Program-made: the position numbers and the translations under genes
The notes under the pieces: generated by a model
What the model saw: the letters and a program-made list of their open reading frames with translations, nothing else
What the model was told of the DNA's origin: nothing
Databases searched by the model: none
Source of the DNA: an uncultured Eubacteriales bacterium
GTDB lineage: Bacteria > Bacillota > Clostridia > Oscillospirales > Oscillospiraceae
Direction: 5' to 3'
DNA: 9,529 nucleotides
NCBI GenBank assembly: GCA_958427375.1
Contig: CAUABY010000065.1
Span: 1-9,529, forward strand
In this document: piece by piece, positions 1 through 7,382 of the stretch
Numbering within the stretch: position 1 is the stretch's first letter
How the letters are laid out: every line of letters starts with the position of its first letter

Positions 1-446
1 GAGGTGAAAAGGATGCCCTCAAGATGGTCTATCTCGTGGCAGAAGCAACGCGCGGTGAGACCGTCACCCTCAACTTCAAACCATTCGCCATTTCTGTTCT
101 GCGCACGAACTTTAATATGGGACGGGCGCTCTACAAGGCCGTACTCACCGGGCACACTCAAACAGCCCTCAGCACCGCGCTGACTGCCGCTGACTTCAAG
201 AATTTCAGGGTTAATAAGCTCAATGAAATACTCCTTCTCGCCCTCCGGCACGTTCGTCTCAAGTACGATGACGGCGCGGCGAAGCACACCCACCTGCGGC
301 GCAGCGAGGCCAACGCCGTTTGACTGAATCAGCGTTTCGCGCATATCGTCCAAAAGCTGGGCGAGGCGGGCATTAAAATCAGTAACCGGGCGGCTCTTTT
401 TATAGAGTGCGGGATCATGTTCCAACAGTATTTTTCTAAGTGCCAT
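1..446 (-). CDS. def: Peptide deformylase, C-terminus cut off by the window edge
   Basis: Removes the N-terminal formyl group from new proteins at the ribosome, using a metal ion. The 148 visible residues contain all three family motifs: GVGLAAPQVG (residues 44-53, with Q51), EGCLSVPG (93-100, with metal ligand C95) and HEIDHLEG (137-144, with ligands H137 and H141 and catalytic E138). The protein starts MALRKIL, the usual type of start, with a GAGGAAGAGGA-like Shine-Dalgarno just upstream. Only the short tail after the third motif is missing, because the window ends; this is not a biological truncation. It lies 22 bp behind priA, the normal priA-def order in Firmicutes, where fmt usually follows. 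The residue before the last motif is Cys (C136) where many family members have Gln. Identification is secure. Confidence 0.97.
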   Translation of the reverse strand, partial: MALRKILLEHDPALYKKSRPVTDFNARLAQLLDDMRETLIQSNGVGLAAPQVGVLRRAVIVLETNVPEGEKEYFIELINPEILEVSGSQRGAEGCLSVPGEYGLVERPSHIKVRAQNRNGEWFEVEGDGLTARCFCHEIDHLEGILFT

Positions 447-468
447 AATTAGTTCCTCTTCCTCTCGA

Positions 469-2712
469 TTATTCCGCCGGGTCGCATTCCGCATATACGG
501 AAACGTCCTTAAAGCGTTTATCTGTGTTGCATTCTGTTATTATTCGTGAGATATAGCCGCGTATCTCCTTATCGGACACGCAGTTAAGATTAACTCTGTA
601 CCGATAGCGGTTGTTAAGCTTCACAACCGGCAGTGGGGTCGGGCCATAGATTAGGCAGTCACTGCGGTTTTTGAGCATTTCAGTGAAATAGCTGTGGACA
701 TAAAGGCAGACGTGAAAAACCTTTTCCTCAACCTGACCGGAGACGGTGACAGAGAAAATTTTCGTAAAGGGCGGTGTATTGTGCAGCCGCCTCAGCTCTA
801 TTTCCGATTGATAGAAGCTATCATAGTCCTGCTCGGCCGCCTGCATAATCGTCTCATTCTGGGGCGAAAATGTCTGGATAATGGCGCGGCCGGGTTTTGA
901 GCCGCGCCCGCTTCGGCCAATAACCTGAGTGAGCAGAGAGAAGGTGCGCTCAGCCGCGCGGTAATTACCCGCGTTCAGGCTCTGGTCAGCGGATATGACG
1001 CCAACGAGTGTCACATTTTCAAAGTTGAGCCCCTTTGTAACCATCTGTGTGCCGACCATTATGGGGATTTTCTCGCGCTTAAAGCGGTCAAAAAGCTGCT
1101 CATGCGAGCCGACAGGGGCGACCGAATCAGTGTCCATACGCAAGACCGCGGTATCTGGGAAGAGCTCATTTAGCTCCTCAACCACAAGCTGGGTGCCCGC
1201 GCCGATAAAGGTCAAAGCGCCGCCGCAGTCAGGGCAGGTCTCATCAAGGCGCAGGGAAAAGCCGCAGTAATGGCAGACCAGGCGATTGTTGCTGCTGTGA
1301 TAGGTCATTGACACACTGCAATTTTGGCATTTATATGTGTAGCCGCAGTCTGTGCAGCTGACAAGCTTATATGTGCCGCGGCGGTTTAGAAAAAGTATGC
1401 TCTGCTCGCCGCGCTCGATATTCTCGGTCAGCTCATCACGGAGAAATGAGCTTATATTGCCGCTGTTGCCGCGGCGCAGCTCGCGCTTCATATCAACAAT
1501 ACGCACAGTTGGCAGCGCCATGTCATTATAGCGTGAGTTTAAGCGGAAGTAGTGGTATTTGCCGATTTCAGCATTATACCTGCTTACGGTGTCCGGCGTG
1601 GCCGAGCCTAAAAGCAGCAGGCACTCCGCTTTGGTGCAGAGAAACTGTGCCACATCACGCGCGTCATAGCGGGGATTGTTTTCGGATTGATAGGTCTCCT
1701 CCTGCTCCTCGTCAATGATAAGGAGACCCAGGTTTTCAACAGGAGCAAAGACCGCGCTTCGCGTGCCGATAACAACATGCGCCTTGCCCTGTCTTATGCG
1801 CTTCCACTCGTCATAACGCCCGCCGGGGGAAAGACTACTGTGCAGCACCGCAATCTCATCGCCAAAGTGGGAGGAGAATGTCTGCAGCATCTGCGGGGTG
1901 AGCGCTATTTCGGGCACGAGCAAAATCGCAGAGCGCCCCTCGGTAAGCCTGCGCTCAATAAGACGGATATATACGCTTGTCTTGCCGCTTCCCGTCACGC
2001 CGTGCAAAAGCGCGGCACAGGGGGTATTAGAGCAGGCAAGCTTGTCTAAGCCCTCAAAGGCCTTTAACTGCTCGGCATTCAAGGTTGGCACAGGTACAAT
2101 CTCATCGGTATAAACCTCCGGCCTACGGTAGACCTCGCGCCTATATAACTCAACATATTCAAGCTTGGTAAGTGCTTTTAATGACGGCCTTTTTGCCCCG
2201 GCATGACGGAGCAGGTCAGCGCTTGGCAGTGCTTCAAATGAGCAGAGCAAATCAAGTATAGCTGCCTGAGCCGGTGAGCGGCGGCGCTTGGTTTCAGCTA
2301 TATTGGCCGCCTCCTCAGCCGGTATCATCAGCCGCGCCATTTCAATGGTCTTATCGTGTACCTTGGACTTCCCGTTATCGTCAAGCCAGAGCCCGGCGGG
2401 AAGCATAGCTTTCGCGGCCTCATAAACCGTGCAGAAAAAGCGCTCACGCATGAAAAGCGCAAGCTTGACATGTGTTGGACTCAAAACAGGCGTCTCGTCT
2501 ATTACGGACAGAATATACTTGAGCTTTTTATACTTGCTCTTATCGGCTATTGCGAGGACTATGCCCTCAGTGCGGCGGTTGCCCTTAGCAAAGGGAACAA
2601 ACACGCGCATACCGGGGAAAAGGCGCTCGTCCCAATCCTCCGGGACAACATAGTCATAAGGGCGGTCAAACCAATATGAGGCGGCGGAAACCGCGATTTT
2701 TGCAACTTTCAT
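469..2712 (-). CDS. priA: Primosomal protein N' (replication restart helicase PriA)
   Basis: Superfamily 2 3'-to-5' DNA helicase that recognises stalled forks and reloads the replisome. The 747 residues fit the family. Visible parts: N-terminal DNA-binding region (about 1-105); Walker A GVTGSGKTS (238-246); Walker B DEEQ (334-337); GSATP (369-373); a zinc-binding insertion with eight cysteines in four CxxC pairs (C453/456, 462/465, 480/483, 493/496); and helicase motif VI around QVIGRSGRG (596-604). The Walker B box ends in Gln where E. coli PriA has His (DEEH); I believe DEEQ is common in clostridial PriA. The start at 2712 has a nine-base Shine-Dalgarno match, AAGGAGGTG (2724-2732), but with an unusually long spacer of 11 to 13 bases. 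The gene stands directly after rpoZ with no coaBC between them, and 22 bp before def. Confidence 0.97.
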   Translation of the reverse strand: MKVAKIAVSAASYWFDRPYDYVVPEDWDERLFPGMRVFVPFAKGNRRTEGIVLAIADKSKYKKLKYILSVIDETPVLSPTHVKLALFMRERFFCTVYEAAKAMLPAGLWLDDNGKSKVHDKTIEMARLMIPAEEAANIAETKRRRSPAQAAILDLLCSFEALPSADLLRHAGAKRPSLKALTKLEYVELYRREVYRRPEVYTDEIVPVPTLNAEQLKAFEGLDKLACSNTPCAALLHGVTGSGKTSVYIRLIERRLTEGRSAILLVPEIALTPQMLQTFSSHFGDEIAVLHSSLSPGGRYDEWKRIRQGKAHVVIGTRSAVFAPVENLGLLIIDEEQEETYQSENNPRYDARDVAQFLCTKAECLLLLGSATPDTVSRYNAEIGKYHYFRLNSRYNDMALPTVRIVDMKRELRRGNSGNISSFLRDELTENIERGEQSILFLNRRGTYKLVSCTDCGYTYKCQNCSVSMTYHSSNNRLVCHYCGFSLRLDETCPDCGGALTFIGAGTQLVVEELNELFPDTAVLRMDTDSVAPVGSHEQLFDRFKREKIPIMVGTQMVTKGLNFENVTLVGVISADQSLNAGNYRAAERTFSLLTQVIGRSGRGSKPGRAIIQTFSPQNETIMQAAEQDYDSFYQSEIELRRLHNTPPFTKIFSVTVSGQVEEKVFHVCLYVHSYFTEMLKNRSDCLIYGPTPLPVVKLNNRYRYRVNLNCVSDKEIRGYISRIITECNTDKRFKDVSVYAECDPAE

Positions 2713-2747
2713 AAGCGGCTTGCCACCTCCTTAATGCGCTGTAAGCT

Positions 2748-2773
2748 AAAGCGGAGTGTATACACCCCGCTTT
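2748..2773 (-). repeat. 26-bp palindrome (RNA hairpin) between rpoZ and priA
   Basis: The sequence reads AAAGCGG-AGTGTATACACC-CCGCTTT on the plus strand. It is self-complementary over all 13 base pairs except one A/C mismatch, and begins 4 bases after the rpoZ stop codon. In the transcript it would form a strong hairpin with little or no loop. Only three T residues follow on the minus strand, so it is not a textbook rho-independent terminator. It could be a weak terminator, an RNA processing or stability site that separates rpoZ from priA expression, or a binding site for a dimeric DNA-binding protein. The structure is seen directly; the role is unknown. Confidence 0.6.
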
Positions 2774-2777
2774 CAGA

Positions 2778-2966
2778 TCACTTTATTGTGAGCTTGCCGG
2801 TGTAAACCTCGTCAATTGCGACGGAAACAGGCTTCTTGTCAAGAGAAAGCTGTTTTTCTTCGGCTTCTGCGGCAACCTTGCGCGCCTCTCTTGCGACGAG
2901 GTTAACAAGCTGATAGCGGCTGCCGGTTTTATCAACAAGTTCGGAAACGGGGGGATAAAGCATCAT
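2778..2966 (-). CDS. rpoZ: DNA-directed RNA polymerase omega subunit
   Basis: Small RNA polymerase subunit that helps assemble or stabilise beta-prime. The 62-residue product begins MMLYPPVSELVDK and contains GSRYQLVNLVAREAR (15-29), the family core seen as SRYxLVxxxAxRAR in Firmicutes omega proteins. The charged C-terminal half is short, as in other Gram-positive members. Two consecutive ATG codons are present. A GGAGA Shine-Dalgarno lies about 10 bases before the first, so the first is preferred. It follows gmk after 52 bp, the conserved gmk-rpoZ order, and is followed by the palindrome at 2748-2773. I saw no convincing promoter of its own in the 52-bp gap. Confidence 0.94.
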   Translation of the reverse strand: MMLYPPVSELVDKTGSRYQLVNLVAREARKVAAEAEEKQLSLDKKPVSVAIDEVYTGKLTIK

Positions 2967-3018
2967 AGTATTTGTTCTCCATTCTTCTGCCTATACAGTT
3001 TTATTGAAATTAATATGA

Positions 3019-3621
3019 TTAGTCGTGGTTGCTGAGAAGCTCGGCCCTGTCCGCGGCTCTGCAATGCTCCGCGGTCATGATGGCGGACATCTGCGCGGCG
3101 GCAAGATCGGCGTTATCGTTTACGATGATATAGTCATAGAAGTCAGCCTCGGCATACTCCTGACGGGCGCGGAAAAGCCGGGCCTCAATCGCGCGGGCGG
3201 TATCGGTTCCGCGGTTTTCAAGGCGGCGCTTGAGCTCCGCCATCGTGGGCGGAATGATAAAGATTTTAACGGCTTCAGGCATTTTCTCATTGACCTGACG
3301 TGCGCCCTGAAGCTCAACTTCAAGTATAACATCTATACCGGCGTTAAGCTTGTCCTCAACATACTTGCGCGGTGTGCCATAGTTGTTGGCAACGTACTCG
3401 GCATGCTCCAAAAGCTCGTCGTTTTCCACCATTTCTTTAAAACGGTCAAGGTCTACAAAGAAATACTCCTTGCCGTCCGTCTCATAGGGTCTGGGCTTGC
3501 GGGTAGTGACTGAAATTGAGAAGCATACATCGCTGCGGCCTTCGATTGCCTTGAACAAAACAGTGCCTTTTCCGGCACCAGAGGGACCTGAGATAACAAA
3601 AAGCTTACCTTTCTTATCCAT
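3019..3621 (-). CDS. gmk: Guanylate kinase
   Basis: Phosphorylates GMP or dGMP to the diphosphate with ATP, in cytoplasmic purine nucleotide synthesis. The 200 residues match the usual length. Visible motifs are the P-loop GPSGAGKGT (12-20), the GMP-binding SVTTRKPRP stretch (about 37-45), a YGTP element (about 82-85), the DVILEVELQGARQV stretch (about 97-110, where Bacillus also has Glu) and the lid-region arginines in RRLENRGTD. The first 8 bases overlap the end of remA. A strong AGGAGG (3634-3639) sits 12 bases from this ATG, but only 5 bases from an upstream ATG that is in the remA frame, so initiation probably relies on coupling to remA translation. In Firmicutes this enzyme is known to be inhibited by (p)ppGpp. 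Confidence 0.97.
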   Translation of the reverse strand: MDKKGKLFVISGPSGAGKGTVLFKAIEGRSDVCFSISVTTRKPRPYETDGKEYFFVDLDRFKEMVENDELLEHAEYVANNYGTPRKYVEDKLNAGIDVILEVELQGARQVNEKMPEAVKIFIIPPTMAELKRRLENRGTDTARAIEARLFRARQEYAEADFYDYIIVNDNADLAAAQMSAIMTAEHCRAADRAELLSNHD

Positions 3622-3880
3622 TTTCCATTATATCCTCCTCATTTATTTTATCGTCAATTCTCACAGCCAGAACCTCTGGCTGCAACGCGGACAGAATAAC
3701 ATTGCCGCTGTCCATCACAATGACGGAGCGTGTACTCCTGCCAAAGGACGCGTCAATCAAAAGCCCTTTCTCGCGCACATCCTGTATCATACGCTTTATC
3801 GGCGCTGATTCTGGGCTGACAATTGAAATAATGCGCTCGGCCGAAACTAAGTTGCCAAAGCCTATTCCGACTAATTTCAT
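3614..3880 (-). CDS. remA: RemA-type DUF370 regulator
   Basis: DUF370/RemA protein. In Bacillus subtilis RemA is a DNA-binding activator of extracellular-matrix and osmoprotection genes; the role in Clostridia is less clear. The 88-residue product shows the very conserved core: IGFGNLVSAERIISIVSPES (6-25), then APIKRMIQDVREKG, LLIDASFGRSTRSVIVMDSG and VILSALQPE. The length is normal. It lies 12 bp behind yicC and overlaps gmk by 8 bp, the same yicC-remA-gmk arrangement as B. subtilis yloC-ylzA(remA)-gmk, which supports orthology. Its own Shine-Dalgarno is weak (AAGGCAGAG at the yicC stop), suggesting coupled translation. An AGGAGG near its 3' end serves gmk. Confidence 0.93.
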   Translation of the reverse strand: MKLVGIGFGNLVSAERIISIVSPESAPIKRMIQDVREKGLLIDASFGRSTRSVIVMDSGNVILSALQPEVLAVRIDDKINEEDIMENG

Positions 3881-3892
3881 ATGCGCTCTGCC

Positions 3893-4771
3893 TTATTCGA
3901 TGTTCTGGATTTGCTCGCGTATCTTTTCAATCTCAGACTTGAGGTCGACGATGACGTGAGCAATATCGGAGTTCTGGCACTTTGAGCCGATGGTGTTGGC
4001 CTCGCGGTTAAACTCCTGAATGAGAAAATCTATCTTCCTGCCTGTCGGTGAGCTGCCGTTAATCATAGTCTTAAGCTGCGCCATATGACTGCGCAGACGC
4101 ACAGTCTCCTCGTCAACTGCAATATGGTCGGCAAAGACGGCGGCTTCTGCGAGAATGCGTGACTCATCAATACCTGCCGTACCGAGAACCTCAGCCATCT
4201 TTTGCTCAAGACGGGCGCGGTACTCAGCAACAGTCTTGGGTGCTTCCTCCTCAACCGTGCGCACAAGCGCGTCAATAGTGTCAAGACGGCTGAGGACATC
4301 GTCTCTCAGCTTTTCACCTTCTCTAAGGCGCATCGCGTCAAAATCGACGAGCGCTTTTTCGGTGATGGAGCTGATGGCCGCGGCAATCGCGTCCGCGTCA
4401 AGATCCTTTTTCTCAACGGAGAGCACATCGGGAAAACGGCTGACGTTGAGCGCGGTCATGTCGTTTACAAGCGAGTATTCCTCGGAAATATGGCGTATTG
4501 CCTCAACATAGCTTTTCAAAAGCGGCTCGTTGACCTTTATTACCATGTCATCCGCCGCGGATGAGTCAACCGAGACGAAAACGTCCACCTTACCGCGGCT
4601 GATGTGCGCCTGCACGGCGGATTTGACCGTATCTTCCGCAAAGAGGAAGCTGCGCGGGAGCCTGACAGATGTATCAAGATACCGGTTATTTACGCTTTTC
4701 AGCTCAACTGTTATTTCAAGACCTTCGGCCTGCCCTTTGGCGCTGCCGTAACCGGTCATGCTTTTTATCAT
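3893..4771 (-). CDS. yicC: YicC/YloC family endoribonuclease-like protein
   Basis: Member of the YicC/YloC family; E. coli YicC is reported as an endoribonuclease acting on RNA. The product begins MIKSMTGYGSA, the hallmark N-terminus, and ends with the conserved DUF1732 region containing GRKIDFLIQEFNRE, NTIGSK and a C-terminal coiled-coil-like helix (about 240-292). The length of 292 residues is typical. An in-frame ATG exists 24 bases upstream (4795), but I chose 4771: the protein then starts at the conserved MIKSMTGYG, and GAGGAA (4779-4784) lies 7 bases before it. That Shine-Dalgarno is made of the last two codons of the preceding rseC-like gene, whose stop is 4 bases away, so the two genes are translationally coupled. 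Confidence 0.95.
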   Translation of the reverse strand: MIKSMTGYGSAKGQAEGLEITVELKSVNNRYLDTSVRLPRSFLFAEDTVKSAVQAHISRGKVDVFVSVDSSAADDMVIKVNEPLLKSYVEAIRHISEEYSLVNDMTALNVSRFPDVLSVEKKDLDADAIAAAISSITEKALVDFDAMRLREGEKLRDDVLSRLDTIDALVRTVEEEAPKTVAEYRARLEQKMAEVLGTAGIDESRILAEAAVFADHIAVDEETVRLRSHMAQLKTMINGSSPTGRKIDFLIQEFNREANTIGSKCQNSDIAHVIVDLKSEIEKIREQIQNIE

Positions 4772-4775
4772 GTTG

Positions 4776-5186
4776 TTATTCCTCGCAAATTTCAACTATA
4801 TTATAATCTATTTTTTTGTTCTTGCGCTTGCGCTGATATGTTATAAGCACAGCTCCGCTGACAAGCAAGGTCAAGAAGCTTATGCCGACACAAAGTCCCT
4901 CGGACGCGCCGAGCGAGTACGCAATGGCATAGCCGATTATAAAGAGTATAAGCGGCATAACATACACGAGCATTGCCGCGCCGAATACAACGGAGCTTTT
5001 TGTCTCAATAACGACCTTTTGGCCGGGCTTTGCGCTGACAAGGTTTTTGGCGGCGGCCTTGACCTCATTTGCGTACATGCAGGTTTCACAGCTTGAGCAG
5101 CTGCTGCCGCATGCACTGGCGCGTGTTACGGCCACCTCCGCCATTCCGTGCGGGAGAAGCTTGGTTACGATTCCTTCGTTTGTCAT
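4776..5186 (-). CDS. RseC/MucC-family membrane protein (SoxR-reducing-system type)
   Basis: The 136-residue protein has the RseC/MucC family layout. The N-terminal part opens with MTNEGIVTKLLPHGMAEVAV and carries a four-cysteine cluster, CGSSCSSCETC (C26, C30, C33, C36). Two hydrophobic segments follow at about 66-90 and 96-116, then a basic tail (KRKNKK). In Proteobacteria RseC works with the Rsx/Rnf complex to reduce SoxR and affects sigma-E signalling. In Clostridia it may serve an Rnf-like or other redox complex; that is inference. The four cysteines look suited to metal or Fe-S binding. It sits 7 bp after cdaR and 4 bp before yicC. Its Shine-Dalgarno is weak and distant (AAAGG), so coupling to cdaR is likely. 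I leave the symbol blank because orthology to E. coli rseC is unproven. Confidence 0.82.
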   Translation of the reverse strand: MTNEGIVTKLLPHGMAEVAVTRASACGSSCSSCETCMYANEVKAAAKNLVSAKPGQKVVIETKSSVVFGAAMLVYVMPLILFIIGYAIAYSLGASEGLCVGISFLTLLVSGAVLITYQRKRKNKKIDYNIVEICEE

Positions 5187-5193
5187 GTCTTTG

Positions 5194-6429
5194 TCAAGCC
5201 TTTCTTATCTCAATTGAAATTGTGTTTTGTCCAATTGCGCCGACATCCGTGACGCCGTCGATTACAATTTTGACGTTTGGCATGTACTGGCCGGTTGACT
5301 CCTTGTAGTCCGTCAAATCCGCCACGGCGCGGATGTTTTCCGCCTTGAGCTGGTCGAGCTGCTCAGGTGTGCCGCGGATAACAACGTCAATAGACTCGGA
5401 AATAATGTCCGCCTCATAGCCGTCAGTGACATTTGTGCAGGATATATTTCTGACCCTGTAGGTTCTCGTCTCAAGGCCGACTATTTCAACCGTGACATTG
5501 GCCTCCGTCGCGCCGGTGAGATTGCGCATTTCATTGTCAATGGGGATGGTATAGGTCTCACTCGTGGTGACCGCAAAGTCTCTCAAATCAATAGTTGAGA
5601 GCACTATCTTGTTCATCCCGGTCAAAACTGCCGAATCGCCGGCAAGAGTGACGCTCTCAGGCTCAATTTTAATCTTGGTGTTGGCCTTGGTCGCACCGGC
5701 ACCGTCGATAATATCCACCGAAAGCGGAACTTCTTTCACCAGAAGCAGCGGCAGAGTTGCCGTTATAACGTCCTCAGAGAAGGTCAGACCGACGGTTGAG
5801 CAGGCCTCGCCGCTGTCATTCATCAAGGTAAAGCCGGTCTCAACCTTATAGGTGCTGTCGACATCTTCCTTGCCGAAGCTGACCCACGCGTATGAGATAT
5901 CTCTCAAGTTCGCATCAGCGCCGGAAACTGTGATGGTCGACGGCTCGAACACCGGCGTTTCAGCGGTGTAGCCCTCCGCAAGAGAGCCGTCAAAGCTGCC
6001 GCGAACCTGAATGGTTTTGCTGTTGAGCGGCGAGACCATAAAGCTCACCGTGTTGGGAGAACGGCTGGTATCGTCAATATTTGTGGTATCCGTGCCGTCT
6101 GGGTAAGAGACATAATACTGCTGGGTGGTGTATGCCGAGCGTGAGAGCTTGCTCACATCAACGCAGGCTTTCAAATCGTCATCGCTCAGCCCGGCGACTA
6201 TACGCCGTGGACCGATGATGGTTACAGTGACATTCGAGGTATCTAAGTCAGTGATGACCATGTTTTTTGTGTCGCGCAGGGACTCCTCCCCCACAAGCTC
6301 TACCTGTACATTGTGAAAGGTCTGCCTGAACTGGTCTGACTGCATGCTTGTCACATACACCCATATAGCGAGCGAGACAAGCAGGGATACAATCATCCAA
6401 AACGCGCGGCTGTTATAGAGTTTTTTCAT
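5194..6429 (-). CDS. cdaR: CdaR, YbbR-repeat regulator of diadenylate cyclase
   Basis: Membrane-anchored regulator of the c-di-AMP synthase CdaA. With the chosen start the protein is 411 residues: a short basic cytoplasmic tip, one membrane helix (about 9-26, AFWMIVSLLVSLAIWVYV), then four YbbR-like beta-rich repeats outside the membrane at about 36-135, 136-232, 233-319 and 320-411. Several repeats show the same pattern of a pro-beta VxVxG-type strand followed by 'DLxDY' or 'DVSKL'-like ends. An in-frame ATG at 6462 would add 11 residues. I prefer 6429 because AGAGGA (6438-6443) lies 8 bases upstream and the protein then opens MKKLYNSRAF, a normal YbbR start. The gene overlaps cdaA by 17 bp, and its Shine-Dalgarno lies within cdaA codons. 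The glmM gene that usually follows cdaR is absent. Confidence 0.93.
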   Translation of the reverse strand: MKKLYNSRAFWMIVSLLVSLAIWVYVTSMQSDQFRQTFHNVQVELVGEESLRDTKNMVITDLDTSNVTVTIIGPRRIVAGLSDDDLKACVDVSKLSRSAYTTQQYYVSYPDGTDTTNIDDTSRSPNTVSFMVSPLNSKTIQVRGSFDGSLAEGYTAETPVFEPSTITVSGADANLRDISYAWVSFGKEDVDSTYKVETGFTLMNDSGEACSTVGLTFSEDVITATLPLLLVKEVPLSVDIIDGAGATKANTKIKIEPESVTLAGDSAVLTGMNKIVLSTIDLRDFAVTTSETYTIPIDNEMRNLTGATEANVTVEIVGLETRTYRVRNISCTNVTDGYEADIISESIDVVIRGTPEQLDQLKAENIRAVADLTDYKESTGQYMPNVKIVIDGVTDVGAIGQNTISIEIRKA

Positions 6430-7324
6430 TGTGCTTGTCCTCTTCATTTTCGCTGTTATCAAGAATACGCAAGACTTTCTTTATGTTTTTCCAATTCAAA
6501 TTACCGAGAATCCCACGCTTTTCCTTGTCATCCTCAGGCTCGATAAGCTCCTGATGCAAAATGACATTGAGAGTCTCCGGTGTGAGGTGGCGCTTTAACA
6601 TTCCGTCCATAGCGACGGAGATAGCGCCGGTCTCCTCAGAGACTATGATGACGACTGCGTCCGAATTCTCACTCACGCCGATGCCCGCCCTGTGGCGTGT
6701 GCCAAGCTCGGCACTTAAATTGCTGCGCTCTGTCAGCGGGAGCACGGCGCCTGCCTCGACAAGCCTGCAATTGCGGATGATGAGCGCACCATCATGCAGC
6801 GGCGCTTTGTTGAAGAATATATTTTTTATAAGCTCCGCCGTAACATTAGCGTTTATGACGGTGCCGCGGCTTTTAAGGAGCGTTGTAACGTCTACCGCGC
6901 GCTCGATAATAATAAGTGCGCCGGTTTTGGAGGCTGACATGCTCTCCACTGCGGCAACAGTCTCCGAGATGGCGTTTTCCAGAACAGAGCTGCTGTGCGC
7001 CCTGCCGTTAGAGAAAGTGCGCCCCATCCGCGCGAGCAGATTTCTAAGTTCCGGCTGGAAAAGAATGAGTAGCGCTATCAAACCGAGCTCGGCGGCTTTG
7101 CGCAGAACATAGTTTATCATCATCAAATCTGCCACGTCTGAAATCCAGAGGGCGATGAATATTAAAAGAATGCCCTTTGCGAGGTTATATGAATTTGTCT
7201 TTCTTACAAACCAAGCGGCTTTATATAAAAGATAGGCAACTATCAAAATGTCGATGAAGTCTGAAGCGGTCATCGTCATCATATATTTAGTTGCCTTTTC
7301 AATGGCACTTCCGATAACTTCCAT
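6413..7324 (-). CDS. cdaA: Diadenylate cyclase CdaA (c-di-AMP synthase)
   Basis: Membrane-bound enzyme that condenses two ATP into the second messenger c-di-AMP, which controls potassium/osmolyte transport and wall homeostasis. The 303 residues show three hydrophobic helices at about 23-39, 47-66 and 70-89, the conserved junction LFQPELR (88-94), and then the DAC domain with catalytic DGA (178-180, in APLHDGALII) and RHR (210-212, in GTRHRAGIG), plus SEETG (229-233). The charged C-terminal tail is typical of CdaA. The start has an AAAGGA Shine-Dalgarno 7 to 8 bases upstream. It is the first gene behind the promoter at 7383-7411 and overlaps cdaR, its regulator. All catalytic motifs look intact. 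Confidence 0.97.
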   Translation of the reverse strand: MEVIGSAIEKATKYMMTMTASDFIDILIVAYLLYKAAWFVRKTNSYNLAKGILLIFIALWISDVADLMMINYVLRKAAELGLIALLILFQPELRNLLARMGRTFSNGRAHSSSVLENAISETVAAVESMSASKTGALIIIERAVDVTTLLKSRGTVINANVTAELIKNIFFNKAPLHDGALIIRNCRLVEAGAVLPLTERSNLSAELGTRHRAGIGVSENSDAVVIIVSEETGAISVAMDGMLKRHLTPETLNVILHQELIEPEDDKEKRGILGNLNWKNIKKVLRILDNSENEEDKHNEKTL

Positions 7325-7382
7325 AGATTTTTTCCTTTGTCAAATCGAGATATGCACAATTATCCATTTTCTTTAGTAACAT

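Noticed and set aside
24..323. Open frame of 99 codons on the plus strand
   Set aside because: It is the antisense of peptide deformylase, whose three catalytic motifs are intact on the minus strand. The plus-strand translation shows no recognisable family.
694..2679. Several plus-strand open frames of 68-120 codons
   Set aside because: All lie antisense to priA, which is complete and has every helicase motif. They lack ribosome sites and recognisable domains.
2967..3018. TATAGG-like -10 box before rpoZ
   Set aside because: No acceptable -35 sequence lies 16-18 bp upstream, and the region is simply AT-rich.
4772..4795. Longer yicC start adding MKFARNNN
   Set aside because: The conserved family start MIKSMTGYG begins at 4771 with a well-spaced Shine-Dalgarno; the extra residues lie inside the rseC-like gene.
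6561..7112. 183-codon plus-strand open frame
   Set aside because: Antisense of the DAC and membrane parts of cdaA. Its length reflects the GC-rich codon pattern of the real gene, and the product is low-complexity Ser/Arg-rich.
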